Shown here: positions 17,895 through 27,050 of the stretch, piece after piece | Layout: the number at the start of each line of letters is the position of its first letter | How positions within the stretch are numbered: position 1 is the first letter of the stretch | Assembly (NCBI RefSeq): GCF_000423625.1 | Contig: NZ_AUII01000004.1 | Location: 62,001 to 126,000, forward strand | Source of the DNA: Pseudonocardia asaccharolytica DSM 44247 = NBRC 16224 | GTDB taxonomy: Bacteria; Actinomycetota; Actinomycetes; Mycobacteriales; Pseudonocardiaceae | Direction: 5' to 3' | Length of the DNA: 64,000 bases | Translations under genes and position numbers: made by a program | The notes under the pieces: generated by a model | Told to the model about the DNA's origin: nothing | What the model saw: the letters and a program-made list of their open reading frames with translations, nothing else | Database searches by the model: none

Positions 17895-18179
17895 GTGGTG
17901 CTGCGTTCGTTCGCCGACAAGGACACCGAACGGGTCTGGCGACGTGAACGATCACGCCGGCTCGACCAGCACACCCAACGCGCAGCGCTGCGCAGGCTGC
18001 TGATTCTGGACGCGGCCGAGACCCTCGACGACGTGCGGGTCCCGCCCGGCAACCGCCTGGAGAAGCTGCGTGGGGACCGAGCCGGGCAGCACAGCATCCG
18101 GGTCAACCAGCAGTGGCGCATCTGCTTCCGCTGGACCCCGGCAGGACCGGAAGACATCGAGATCATCGACTACCACTGA
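17895..18179 (+). CDS. higB: HigB family toxin
   Basis: A protein of 94 aa (GTG 17895; a second GTG follows directly). The sequence is a standard HigB/RelE-superfamily toxin: LRSFADKDTERVWRRERSRR, LRRLLILDAAETLDDVRVPP, LRGDRAGQHSIRVNQQWRIC and ending DIEIIDYH. HigB cleaves mRNA on ribosomes. It precedes its antitoxin by 12 bp, the reversed (toxin-first) order of higBA operons. A perfect operator palindrome overlaps the promoter region. Both genes look intact. Confidence 0.92.
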   Translation: MVLRSFADKDTERVWRRERSRRLDQHTQRAALRRLLILDAAETLDDVRVPPGNRLEKLRGDRAGQHSIRVNQQWRICFRWTPAGPEDIEIIDYH

Positions 18180-18191
18180 AGGAGGCTCCCC

Positions 18192-18494
18192 ATGGGCACC
18201 GCCCCGGCCATGACCCCCATCCATCCCGGCGAGGTCCTCGCCGAGGAGTACCTCGCCCCGCTGGGCATCACCCAGCACCGGCTCGCCGTGGCCATCCACG
18301 TCCCTCCGCGCCGGATCAACGAGATCGTGCACGGCAAGCGGCGTATCAGCGCCGACACCGCGCTGCGGCTGGCCCGCTACTTCGGAACCTCCGAGCGCTT
18401 CTGGATGAACCTCCAGAGTCGCTACGACCTCGAGGTCGAACGCGACCGCCTCGCATCCGCCCTGGACGACATCCAGCCACTGGCCACCGCCTGA
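18192..18494 (+). CDS. higA: HigA family antitoxin
   Basis: A protein of 100 aa from ATG 18192 after AGGAGG. The HigA signature MTPIHPGEVLAEEYLAPLGI and the XRE helix-turn-helix (PPRRINEIVHGKRRISADTA) are clear, as is the conserved RYFGTSERFWMNLQ. It should neutralise HigB and repress the operon through the palindrome at 17871-17889. Confidence 0.93.
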   Translation: MGTAPAMTPIHPGEVLAEEYLAPLGITQHRLAVAIHVPPRRINEIVHGKRRISADTALRLARYFGTSERFWMNLQSRYDLEVERDRLASALDDIQPLATA

Positions 18495-18551
18495 GCCGAG
18501 CGTGCGCTGCTCCCGACTCCGCGGGCGGAGCTGGCGGAGGAGCTGTCGGTC

Positions 18552-18896
18552 GTGTCTGCGACTCAGCTGGAGGACGACACCGATCCCGCGGTGTGCAGCG
18601 TGGCAGGCGCGCTCTGGCTCATCGGCGCGGTCGCGGCCGTCGACGTCGATCGTCTCCCAGAGGAGCTGCGCAGCCGCCGCGTTCAGGTCCAGCTGGATAT
18701 CGCGTGGGCCCGGGCGCAGCGACGGCGCGACGCAGCGGCGCTGGTGGCGTTGCTCGAGATCGAACGGTCTGCGCCACAGGTCACCCGCCGGAACGTCGTC
18801 GCCCGCGACACGATCCGCCGGCTCCTGGCCCGGGCTCGCGGTTCGAACGGTGTCGCGGTGCGGGGTCTCGCCCACCGCGCCGATGTCGCCCTCTGA
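18552..18896 (+). pseudogene. XRE-type transcriptional regulator, C-terminal part only
   Basis: The 114 residues from GTG 18552 (LPEELRSRRVQVQLDIAWAR, then VTRRNVVARDTIRRLLARAR) match the helical C-terminal half of large actinobacterial XRE regulators. No helix-turn-helix is present in this frame or upstream; the region before it borders higA. The stop overlaps the start of a flavoprotein-like gene (TGATG), and such regulator-flavoprotein pairs are common in actinobacteria. I read it as a truncated gene. Confidence 0.6.
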
Positions 18897-19378
18897 TGGC
18901 CGGGCAATCGCTGACGCTCGTGGTGTGCGGGGCGCCGCTGGCGGCCCGCGCGGCCGAGATGGTCGATGCGCTGAGCGGTCGGTGGAGCGTTTCGGTCGTC
19001 GCGACCGACGCGGCGGGCCAGTGGTTCGCCTCGCCGCCGGACCGCGATCGGCCGCGTCCCGGATGCCCTCGTCGCCTGCCCGCTGACGTTCAACACGGCC
19101 AACAAGGTCGCGGCGGGGATCATGGACACCAGCGCGGCCGGGGTGCTGTGCGACGCGCTCGGGGCCGGGGTGCCGATCGTGGCGGTGCCCATGGTGAACG
19201 ACCGGCTCTGGGGCCACCCGGTGTGGACGACCACGCTGCGGACGCTCGCGGCGGCGGGTGTGCGGCTGGTCGACCCGCGTTCGGGGCAGGTCGGCGATCC
19301 GACCCCCGTGTCCTCGGGGACCGGGCCCGAGGTCGTCGCCGCGTTCGACCCGTCGTGGGTAATCGAGGCCATCGGCTG
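18896..19378 (+). pseudogene. Flavoprotein-like gene with internal deletion and frameshift
   Basis: ATG 18896 begins a Rossmann-like start (QSLTLVVCGAPLAARAAEMV, then WSVSVVATDAAGQWF). About 30 residues expected next are absent, and the match resumes in another frame as DALVACPLTFNTANKVAAGI and CDALGAGVPIVAVPMVNDRL, ending at 19378. The second half carries the phosphopantothenoylcysteine-decarboxylase-like flavoprotein core (PLTFNTANK). Translation from the start would hit the wrong frame, so a complete product is unlikely. Confidence 0.7.
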
Positions 19379-19379
19379 A

Positions 19380-19399
19380 ACCCGCACCTTTGTGCGGGT
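19380..19399 (+). terminator. Hairpin after the flavoprotein gene
   Basis: ACCCGCAC-CTTT-GTGCGGGT forms an 8-bp stem just 1 bp past the stop codon. There is no clear T tract, as is common in actinobacteria. A third GTGCGGGT half follows at 19409-19416. Confidence 0.55.
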
Positions 19400-19447
19400 C
19401 GCACCATCGTGCGGGTCCGAAGAGGCCGTCGGCGGTGTGCTGGTGCA

Positions 19448-19705
19448 ATGATCATTTTCGACGATCTCGCACGCGTCCTCGCCGACGGGGATCCGCTCGT
19501 CTGGCAACGGCTCCTGCGGGAGCACTTCCCGAGTGCCGACGGGCGCTGCACCCTGTGCTCTCTCGGCGCCGGCCAGGGACGTCCGCACTGGCCGTGCCGC
19601 CTGCACCTCGCCGCGGAGGCGGCCGCCGAACTCGTCCGCCGCCGCGGTGGGCCAAGCGGCGTCATGCCTCCAGTTGCGCGCGGAACCAGGAAAGCTGCGC
19701 GTTGA
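19448..19705 (+). CDS. Small hypothetical actinobacterial protein
   Basis: A protein of 85 aa from ATG 19448. The pattern DGRCTLCSLGAGQGRPHWPC followed by RLHLAAEAA recurs in short actinobacterial proteins of unknown function; the CxxC and the later Cys could bind metal. Its 3' end overlaps the convergent GmrSD-type gene by 44 bp, so the last residues may be fortuitous. Confidence 0.5.
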   Translation: MIIFDDLARVLADGDPLVWQRLLREHFPSADGRCTLCSLGAGQGRPHWPCRLHLAAEAAAELVRRRGGPSGVMPPVARGTRKAAR

Positions 19706-22166
19706 GCAGTTCCCGGCCGCTCGCCGTGCGGAGAACGGCGAGCGGGAAACTCGGGCGCAGCTCGATCTTCGCCGCGGGCAGGTCGATGCCGTCGATCGTG
19801 TTGAGCCGCTGCCGCAGCTGTTCGCGCAACGCCGGATCGTCGAAGGGCGGGCGCCGGGTGAGATACTGGAACACCACCTCGCAGCGGCCGCTCGGGTAGA
19901 TCGTCAGCGGCCAGATCTCCGGCCGCGATCCCGCGCCGTTGGCCGATATGAGGAAGCACGACGTCTGGTCGCCGGCCCCGAAGCTGAGATACCCGCCGAG
20001 TTCGGCCCACCGGCCCAGGACACGGCGCACACCGTCGACGATCTCGGGTGGCTGGAACTCGTCGAGCTGGGCGAAGAACTTCTCCCTGCGTTGGTCGTCC
20101 GCGGTGGCCGCGGTGTCGAGATCCAGATCGTCGACGGCGACGAGCTGGGCGAGCTCGGCGGCCGTCATCCGCTGGTTCGGATGAGCCCGGCCGTGCTCGT
20201 CGAACGCGACACCCTCCGCGCGCAGCAGCTCGATCGGATCGGTGGTGATCGACGGGTCCGGCCAACGGAAACCAGGGGAGATGGTGCCGTCGGCCCGCAG
20301 CACACGGTGAGCGTTGGGGGTCGGGTGGTTGGCCAGCCGTTCACCCACCGGGACGGGGTGACTGCCGATCAGCGCGGCCAGGTCGCCGTAACTCGTCCAG
20401 GCCCCGGGGGGAAGTTCGGTGAGGGCCTGATCGAGCAGCTCCCACCGGGCGGGGGCGCTGCGCTGCGGCTGTGGGCGCACCGGCCCCGGCCAGATCGAGA
20501 TGGCCCGGTCGGCGATCCGGGTGGCCCGGTCGCGGATCTCCGCACGACCCCAGCGGTCGAGCTGGGCGATCTCCTGGTTCATCGCGATGCCGCTGGAGGC
20601 GAGCGTCGCGCGCTTGGCGGCGAACTCGCCGTTACCCAGCTCGGAGTTGTACCCGGTGAGGGTGAGGTTGCCGAGCGTGTGCACGCTCGACTCGTACACC
20701 TCGTCGAGGTATTCGTCCGGGCCCAGCTCGGCCTGCAGCACGGCGTTCCACCCGGCCGTCGGTGTCTGCGGGAGGATGTGCTCGATCGTCAGCGTCTCCG
20801 GGTCGACCGGTTCCTTGCTGCCGTATGACTCCTCCAGCCACTGCAGCACGAGGGCCCGCTGCTGCGGGCGTCCGTTGAGATAGAACGGCACACTCGCCAC
20901 GGCTGCCCGGACCTCGTCGTCGGAGGCGTAGTACTTCCGACCGGTCGAGAGATAGCCGCGCACCGCGTCGTCGACCGGCTGGTTCTCGTCCATCTCGGTG
21001 ACGATCGACAGCAGAATCCGGTTGATGTTCGCTGTGGCGCGCCCGATCAGCAACCGCCGCACAAAGAAACTCTCGACGTACAGCATCGCGGTGGCGATCT
21101 GCTCGGACATTGCGGTTCCCCGCGCGCGCCGCTCGAACAGGTGCAGCAGAAGGGGATAGACCGTCGTCGTGCCCCAGCCGTTGAGCCGCCGCAGGCGCCG
21201 GCGAACCTGCTTGTCGGGCTCGCACGAGGGGTGGAGGATCGTGGCCAGCAACGACCCCAGCTCGGTAAAGCGCGCGACCTCGGCCTCGATCTCCTCCTCC
21301 GTCTCCAGCCGGTCCAGCCGAGCCTGCTGTCCGGCGTAGATCTCCGACTGCTTGATCCGTGCGTCGCGCTGGACGAGATCCAGCCAGAACAACAGCTCCA
21401 GGTCGGCGGCCGTCAACGTTCGTTGCAGCGGCAACCACAGCGAGTGGTAGACGGCGTCGGCGCGGGTCGGTAGCCGCATGAACAGGTAGTTGCGCAGCAG
21501 GTCGCCCTGGGTGAGCCGCAGGCCGGTGTTGTTCAGCGACTCGAAGATGCGATGGGCGTTGTCGCCCTGCTGCGCGGTGACCGAGACGAGCGAGAGCCCC
21601 GCGATCACCGCGTCCTCGATCCGCTCGATATCGGCCGGGTCGTCCGGATCATCGACGTCGATCAGCCGGGCGGAGAAGAAGCGGTACGCGGTCCCGATCG
21701 GGTCACTCCCGCCGGCCTGAACCGTCGCGTGGACACACGCCCGATACGCGTCGCGGTCTGCCTGCGTCGGCAGCAGCTTCAGCCGGTGTCGCTCGGGCTT
21801 CCAACGGTTCGTCAGGTACTGCTGATCGATGCGCTCCCGATGCTCGGGACTCTCCGTCTTCGCCCGATGGTCACGGATGGCACACAACAGGATCGACAGG
21901 GTGGTGAGGCGTTGCTGACCGTCGACGACGAGGTACTCGGCCACGCCGGCGGGCCCGTTCGACGGGCTCGGCGCAAGAACCAGCGACCCGATGAAGTGGG
22001 TGAGGCCCGGTCGCTCGACCCGGTCCTCGGCGAGCTGCCGGACGTCCTCCCACAGCCGCGCGAGCTGTGGCTTCGTCCATGAGTAGGTGCGCTGGTACAG
22101 CGGCACCTGGTACTGCTTCGAGCCTTCGAGGAGTTCCTGCAACGTCGTCTCACGAGCCGCGACCAC
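19662..22166 (-). CDS. GmrSD-type restriction protein (DUF262-DUF1524) fused to an alkyltransferase-like domain
   Basis: A protein of 834 aa from GTG 22166. Residues 1-250 are DUF262, with the nucleotide-binding motif DGQQRLTT at 82-89. DUF1524, an HNH nuclease, follows at about 440-560: TIEHILPQTPT (His463) and HTLGNLTLTGYN (Asn500). Residues 572-665 match an O6-alkylguanine transferase-like fold: PPGAWTSYGDLAALIG, then NAHRVLRADGTISPGFRWP. In true transferases this last motif is PCHRV; here Ala619 replaces the acceptor Cys, so it can bind but not repair. A C-terminal region of unknown function follows. GmrSD enzymes cut modified phage DNA, and the extra domain may read the modification. Confidence 0.85.
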   Translation of the reverse strand: MVAARETTLQELLEGSKQYQVPLYQRTYSWTKPQLARLWEDVRQLAEDRVERPGLTHFIGSLVLAPSPSNGPAGVAEYLVVDGQQRLTTLSILLCAIRDHRAKTESPEHRERIDQQYLTNRWKPERHRLKLLPTQADRDAYRACVHATVQAGGSDPIGTAYRFFSARLIDVDDPDDPADIERIEDAVIAGLSLVSVTAQQGDNAHRIFESLNNTGLRLTQGDLLRNYLFMRLPTRADAVYHSLWLPLQRTLTAADLELLFWLDLVQRDARIKQSEIYAGQQARLDRLETEEEIEAEVARFTELGSLLATILHPSCEPDKQVRRRLRRLNGWGTTTVYPLLLHLFERRARGTAMSEQIATAMLYVESFFVRRLLIGRATANINRILLSIVTEMDENQPVDDAVRGYLSTGRKYYASDDEVRAAVASVPFYLNGRPQQRALVLQWLEESYGSKEPVDPETLTIEHILPQTPTAGWNAVLQAELGPDEYLDEVYESSVHTLGNLTLTGYNSELGNGEFAAKRATLASSGIAMNQEIAQLDRWGRAEIRDRATRIADRAISIWPGPVRPQPQRSAPARWELLDQALTELPPGAWTSYGDLAALIGSHPVPVGERLANHPTPNAHRVLRADGTISPGFRWPDPSITTDPIELLRAEGVAFDEHGRAHPNQRMTAAELAQLVAVDDLDLDTAATADDQRREKFFAQLDEFQPPEIVDGVRRVLGRWAELGGYLSFGAGDQTSCFLISANGAGSRPEIWPLTIYPSGRCEVVFQYLTRRPPFDDPALREQLRQRLNTIDGIDLPAAKIELRPSFPLAVLRTASGRELLNAQLSWFRAQLEA

Positions 22167-22229
22167 CGGGTCACTCTATTGGGCGTGGTGGACTGGATCG
22201 CCAGGACCCGAACGGTTGCATGAGGGAAC

Positions 22230-23036
22230 TTGTCCTTTATGGACAGTTCCCCTCGCGGCCCCGGGTCCTGCTTACTCCTGGTGAGCATTGCAAAGGTTCG
22301 TCGGAAGGGCCCCGGCCGTCAGCCGGAGCAGCCGCGTGGCGGCACCCGAACCGGGCCGGAGGACCCTGTCCGGGCGGACGGGTTGCTGCGCTACAAGTGG
22401 CGCGGCGACGACCCCGATCACGCCGAGAACCGGGCGCTGCGCACTGCCATGCACCAGGCGGTGCCGCTGATCTGGTTCTTCGGCATCGCGCCGGGCGTCT
22501 ACAAGCCGATCTACCCGGTGTACCTGCTGTGGGAGGAGCCGCAGCACCGGCAGTTCGTCATCGACCCCGACGTCGCCCGGGGCCTCGTCGCGCCGGGAGA
22601 ACACGTCGCCGAGCATGTCCGCCGCTACATCCTCCGCGAGATGAAGCAGCGGTTGCACCAGCCGGTCTTCCGGGCGACGGTGCTGCGTGCCTACGCGACG
22701 CGGTGTGCGGTGTGCGCGCTGCGGCACGCGCAGTTGCTCGATGCGGCACACATCGTGCCGGACCGGGACGAGGCCGGTATCGCGGCGGTGCGGAACGGCC
22801 TGGCGCTGTGCAAGATCCACCACGCGGCTTACGACAGCTCGGTGTTGGGAATCCGCCCGGACCTCGTCGTCGAGATCCGCGCCGATCTGCTGGAGGAGAT
22901 CGACGGGCCGATGCTCGAGCACGGGCTGAAGGGCCGGCACGGCCAGCGGCTGATGGCGGTGCCGAAGGTCAGGGCCGAGCGCCCGGACGCCGAGCTGCTC
23001 GAACAGCGATACGCCACCTTCCGGGCCGCCGACTGA
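22230..23036 (+). pseudogene. HNH endonuclease copy 2, lacking its native N-terminus
   Basis: From about 22357 the frame is a well-kept HNH restriction-like protein: GLLRYKWRGDDPDHAENRAL, VPLIWFFGIAPGVYKPIYPV, then CAVCALRHAQLLDAAHIVPD and NGLALCKIHHAAYD with all expected Cys/His/Asn. The first ~42 codons are unrelated, and the family's usual N-terminus (present in copy 1) is absent. ATG 22230 has no strong RBS. It could still yield a shortened protein. The last 289 bp closely match copy 1. Confidence 0.7.
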
Positions 23037-23066
23037 CCCGATGAGCGCCTATCGAAACGTCATCCG

Positions 23067-23540
23067 ATGACGGGCCCGGTCGAGATCCCGCGCACGCCGC
23101 GGCGGATCGTCACCCTTGGTCGCGAGGCCGAGGTGGTGCTGGCACTTGGCCTGACACCGCTGGGTATGCCCAGGAGCTACTACGGCGGTGACGTCGAGCC
23201 GTACCTGCGGGATCGAATCGCCGGAGCGGACGTCACGCTCCTCGACGTGGCGGACGGGATCCCCTACGAGCAGGTCGCGGCGCTGAAGCCGGATGTGATC
23301 CTCGCCGGGACCTCCACGGGGTCGTAGCGGAGAAACCACGGTCGTCGCAGTTCGCGCCCGTCATCACCTACCGTCGCGGCTCCTATGTGGACACCTGGCA
23401 GGAACAGGCCACGCTCATCGCCGAGGTGCTCGGCGAGCAGGAGCGCACGGCGTCGGTCGTGCGCGACCTCGAGGCGCGCATCGCCGACGTCGCCGCCCGG
23501 CACCCCGTGCCCGCAACGCCCGTACCCGCGGAGGGCCCGC
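23067..23540 (+). pseudogene. Iron-siderophore substrate-binding protein fragment
   Basis: The frame from ATG 23067 reads IPRTPRRIVTLGREAEVVLA, LGLTPLGMPRSYYGGDVEPY and QVAALKPDVILAG, a FecB/PeripBP_2 core without signal peptide or lipobox. A frameshift near 23325 follows, and the match goes on as SSQFAPVITYRRGSYVDTWQ and EVLGEQERTASVVRDLEAR. The C-terminal lobe is missing where it abuts an O-methyltransferase fragment on the other strand. Confidence 0.75.
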
Positions 23541-23699
23541 CGCCGTGTTCGTCGCGAGGATCCGGCGCGCCCGCTCGTCGTCCCAGTCGTGCAGGATCCG
23601 CTTGAGCAGGTACAGATCGCCCTCAGGTGCCTCGGCGAAGAAGCCAGCGCCGACCAGCTCGATCCGCTGGGCCGCCGGGGAGCCCGAGATCCGTCGGCG
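23541..23699 (-). pseudogene. O-methyltransferase fragment
   Basis: On the minus strand about 53 codons read QRIELVGAGFFAEAPEGDLY and LLKRILHDWDDERARRIL, the core motif of small-molecule O-methyltransferases (Methyltransf_2). Nothing of the gene remains on either side. Confidence 0.65.
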
Positions 23700-23710
23700 C
23701 GCCCCGTCGA

Positions 23711-23794
23711 TCACGTGCGGCCGGTCAACCGGGTCACGAACCCGAGCAGCGGTGTGTAGTACTCCCGGTACAGGTTGATCGCGCGTTCGGCATC
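23711..23794 (-). pseudogene. Sigma-70 family factor, N-terminal fragment
   Basis: Minus-strand codons read DAERAINLYREYYTPLLGFV and TRLTGRT, then stop. This matches the region 2 start of ECF-type sigma factors; the rest of the gene is absent. Confidence 0.5.
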
Positions 23795-23882
23795 GTCGCG
23801 GCGGGCGCCGGCCCGTTCCGCCGGTTCCTCCGTTGCCTCTTCGGGCGGCATATCCGCCCGGCCCCAGCCCAGGTACGGCCGG

Positions 23883-24152
23883 GCACCTCCCCGAGCCGTA
23901 CCTGCTCGTGGCGGGCGGCCCGGTCCCGGCACCGGAGCTCGCGGCCCCCACCGCGGCGACCCTGGGTCGCGTCCGCGGCGCGATGGCTGTGCACGGCAGC
24001 GGCCGGAGCCCGCCGAACTTCGGCGACGACGCCGCGGCGATCTATCCGCCGACCGTGCTCGCCCGGCTGCGGGGATCAAGCGCTGCCGGGACCGACATCC
24101 GGTGATCCGCGGGAACCGGCCGCTCCTGCCCGCTGCCCAGGCCGGGCGGTAA
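23883..24152 (+). pseudogene. FAD-linked oxidase, C-terminal fragment
   Basis: The plus strand shows RSPPNFGDDAAAIYPPTVLA and RLRG, a frame change, then IKRCRDRHPVIRGN. This resembles the berberine-bridge-type tail of FAD-binding oxidases (cofactor loop, Leu-Arg-x-Ile-Lys helix, Phe-Arg-x-Asn-His end) in degenerate form. Confidence 0.4.
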
Positions 24153-24295
24153 GGGCGGGAGCCGAAGGTCGATACCGACCAACGTCACCAACAACCCAGC
24201 CAATCTCACGAAGAACTTGCCGAGGAGCTTTGCGAGGATCAGTGGTTGGGTGCGACTCCACGCACCAGATCACAACAGACGGAGAGACAGCGACG

Positions 24296-24664
24296 ATGGG
24301 ATACGGCAAGGCGGTCCAGGACGAGCTGCGCGGCCCCGCCCGTGAACTCAGGCGGATGATCCCCAAGGTCTACGCGGGCTTCGGCAACCTGGCCGAGGCG
24401 GCGCTCAGCCCCGGGGAACTGGACGCGAAGACCAAGGAACTCATTGCGCTGGCGCTTTCGGTCGGACTCGAATGCGACGGATGCATCGCCGCGCATGCCC
24501 GTGGCGCCGCGCGCCACGGCGCCACGCCGGAGGAGGTCGCGGAAGCCATCGGCGTCGTAATCCTTATGCACGGCGGCCCGGGCACGGTCTACGGTCCGCG
24601 CGCCTTCGCGGCGTTCCAGGAGTTCCACGACGACGGGAAGGCCGGCGACCGGACCGCCGGCTGA
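24296..24664 (+). CDS. Carboxymuconolactone decarboxylase/AhpD-like protein
   Basis: A protein of 122 aa from ATG 24296, with GGAGAGA ten bases upstream. The AhpD-like motif is clear: KTKELIALALSVGLECDGCI followed by AAHARGAARHGATPEEVAEA. The CxxC (CDGC) and the following His form the peroxidase-type centre, and IGVVILMHGGPGTVYGPRAF is the partner helix. Such proteins handle peroxides or detoxify small carbonyls; the real substrate is unknown. The gene stands alone and converges on the peptidase gene with a 5-bp gap. Confidence 0.88.
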   Translation: MGYGKAVQDELRGPARELRRMIPKVYAGFGNLAEAALSPGELDAKTKELIALALSVGLECDGCIAAHARGAARHGATPEEVAEAIGVVILMHGGPGTVYGPRAFAAFQEFHDDGKAGDRTAG

Positions 24665-24669
24665 CCCGT

Positions 24670-26637
24670 TCACCAGATGCGGACGCGCCGCTCCGGCGGC
24701 GTGTACAGCGCATCGGCCTCCTGAACGTCGAACACCTCGTGGAAGGCGTCGAGGTTGGTGACCACGGCGTTGCAGCGCAGGTCGGGCGGGGAGTGCGGGT
24801 CCACGGCCAGCCTGCGGATGGCCTCGGCGTCGCGGGTCACGGCCCGCCACACCTGCGCCCAGCCGATGAGCACCCGCGCCACGCCGGTGAGCCCGTCGAG
24901 CACCGGCGCCTCGTCGTCACCCAACGCGATCTTGTAGGCCTTGATCGCGATGGTCAGACCGCCGAGGTCGCCGATGTTCTCCCCGACGGTCAGCGCGCCG
25001 TTGACCTTGTGGTCGGACAGCCCGGCCGGGGAAAGGGCGTTGTACTGCTCGATCAACGCCTGGGCCCGGCGGTCGAACTCGGCGCGGTCCTCGGGCTCCC
25101 ACCAGTCGGTCATGTTGCCCTCGCCGTCGTAGCGCGAGCCCTGGTCGTCGAACCCGTGGCCGATCTCGTGACCGATGACGGCGCCGATGCCGCCGTAGTT
25201 CGCGGCGTCGTCGGCGTCGGCGTCGAAGAACGGCGGCTGCAGGATCGCGGCGGGAAAGACGATCTCGTTCATCCGCGGGTGGTAGTAGGCGTTGACCGTC
25301 TGCGGGGTCATCAGCCACTCGTTCCGGTCGACCGGCTTGCCGATCTTGGCGAGCTCGAAGTCGGTGGCCCACGCGCCGGCGCGCAGCACGTTGCCGAGCA
25401 GGTCGTCGGGGCTGATCTCCAGGGCCGAGTAGTCCTTCCACTCGTCCGGGTAGCCGATCTTCGGGGTGAACCGCTCCAGCTTCGCCAGCGCCCGCTCCCG
25501 CGTGGCCGGTCCCATCCAGTCCAGCTGGCTGATGCTCTGCCGGTAGGCCTCGACCAGGTTCGCGACGAGGGCGACCATCCGCTCCTTCGCCGACGTGGGG
25601 AAATGCCGCTGCACATACAGCTGGCCCACGGCCTCGCCCAACGCGCCCTCGACCAGCGAAACTCCGCGCTTCCACCGCTCGCGAAGCTGCGGCGTGCCGG
25701 ACAGGGTCCGGCCGTAGAACGCGAAGTCCTCCTCGACGACCGCGTCGTTCAGATGGTCGGCGCAGGCGGACGCCGTGCGGATCGCGAGCCACGCCCGCCA
25801 CTGCTCCAGCGGACGCTGCGCCCACAGCCGCGCGGCGGCGGCGACGAAGCTCGGCTGCCGGACGATGACCTCGTCGAACGCGCCCGACGGCGCCCCGAGG
25901 GCCGCGAGCCACGGCTCCCAGTCGAACTCCGGCGCGTTCTGCCGCAACGCCGGCAGCGTCATCAGGGTGTAGGTCTTCTCCGCGTCGCGGTTGGTCACCC
26001 GGTCCCAGGAGGCTGCGGCCAGCGCCGTCTCCAGCTCCATCACGGTGTCGGCGAGCCGGGCCGGTTCGGGCAGCCCGACCAGCTCGGCGAGCCGTGCCAG
26101 ATGTTCCACGTAGGCCTTGCGGATCTCGGCGTAGGCGTCCTCGCGGTAGTAGGACTCGTCCGGAAGGCCGAGGCCGGACTGCGACAGATGCACCAGATAT
26201 CGCGTGGAGTCCTTGGCGTCGGTGCTCACGAAGGCGCCGAACAGCGCCGTGCGGCCCTCCCGCTGGCGCCGGCCCAGCACCGAGGCCAGCTCCGTCCTGT
26301 CGCCGGCGCCCGCGATCTCGTCCAACAGCTTCTGAAGCGGCGCGGTCCCGAGCGCCTCGATGCGCTCGACGTCCATGAACGAGGCGTAGAGATCGGCGAT
26401 CTTGCGGGCCTCGCTGCCGGGCTCGCCGTCGGCCTGCTCAACGATCGCGTGCACGTCGGCCTCGGCGCGGTCGCGCAGCGCCCGGAACGCGCCGTCCTGC
26501 GCCCGGTCCTCGGGGATCTCGTGGGTGCGCAGCCATCGGCCGTTCACGTGACCGAACAGGTCGTCCTGCGGGCGGGTTTCGGGGTCGACCCACCGCAGGT
26601 CCAGGCCGGCGCGGGTCGGTTGCGTCGAGATGGTCAC
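24670..26637 (-). CDS. M13 family zinc metallopeptidase (PepO/neprilysin-like)
   Basis: A protein of 655 aa, normal for bacterial PepO. The zinc site is intact: VIGHEIGHGFDDQGSRYDGE with His490, Glu491 and His494, preceded by NAYYHPRMNEIVFPAAILQP. The end RVRIW is the typical M13 terminus. No signal peptide is seen (MTISTQPTRAGLDLRW), so it probably acts in the cytoplasm on oligopeptides. The ATG at 26637 is the only start that keeps the conserved DDLFGHVNGRWL near residue 30. Confidence 0.93.
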   Translation of the reverse strand: MTISTQPTRAGLDLRWVDPETRPQDDLFGHVNGRWLRTHEIPEDRAQDGAFRALRDRAEADVHAIVEQADGEPGSEARKIADLYASFMDVERIEALGTAPLQKLLDEIAGAGDRTELASVLGRRQREGRTALFGAFVSTDAKDSTRYLVHLSQSGLGLPDESYYREDAYAEIRKAYVEHLARLAELVGLPEPARLADTVMELETALAAASWDRVTNRDAEKTYTLMTLPALRQNAPEFDWEPWLAALGAPSGAFDEVIVRQPSFVAAAARLWAQRPLEQWRAWLAIRTASACADHLNDAVVEEDFAFYGRTLSGTPQLRERWKRGVSLVEGALGEAVGQLYVQRHFPTSAKERMVALVANLVEAYRQSISQLDWMGPATRERALAKLERFTPKIGYPDEWKDYSALEISPDDLLGNVLRAGAWATDFELAKIGKPVDRNEWLMTPQTVNAYYHPRMNEIVFPAAILQPPFFDADADDAANYGGIGAVIGHEIGHGFDDQGSRYDGEGNMTDWWEPEDRAEFDRRAQALIEQYNALSPAGLSDHKVNGALTVGENIGDLGGLTIAIKAYKIALGDDEAPVLDGLTGVARVLIGWAQVWRAVTRDAEAIRRLAVDPHSPPDLRCNAVVTNLDAFHEVFDVQEADALYTPPERRVRIW

Positions 26638-26739
26638 ACCACATCATGCCCTGCCGGTGGGATTCACGACTGCAAACGAAGTCGGGGCGTGGGTCCGCGC
26701 CGGGCCGGAATCGTCGGTGCCGGGTGCCACCGTCGGTGC

Positions 26740-26993
26740 ATGACGAATTTCTTCGACGGCCGGGCCCCGAGGTGGGACCCCGACGACGTCGAGTTCCGCT
26801 CCGACGATGACGACGACGTGTTCGCCCGTCCCGTCCTGGGCCTCAGCTCGGGACGAGCGACGGCACCCTGCGCGCGGCGCAGGAATGGGCGGTTCGCGAG
26901 GGGCTGAACTGGCCCGAGCTGGGGGAACGCCTGTGCGGCCGCGGGGGCTACTGCGACTGCGAGGTGTTGCTCAACGCGCTGGAGCCGGACTGA
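26740..26993 (+). pseudogene. DUF2695-like small protein with a frameshift
   Basis: ATG 26740 begins MTNFFDGRAPRWDPDDVEFR and an acidic run. Near 26855 the sensible frame changes and continues as GTSDGTLRAAQEWAVREGLN, then ERLCGRGGYCDCEVLLNALE, stopping at 26991-26993. The ending GGYCDCEVLLN is the DUF2695 signature. If the frames are separate, the first ORF would end at 26907 as an unrelated short peptide. Confidence 0.5.
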
Positions 26994-27050
26994 CCGGCGC
27001 CGCCGGCATACGCCATCCCCGGGCGGCACCGTGCTCGATAGGGTTCCGCC

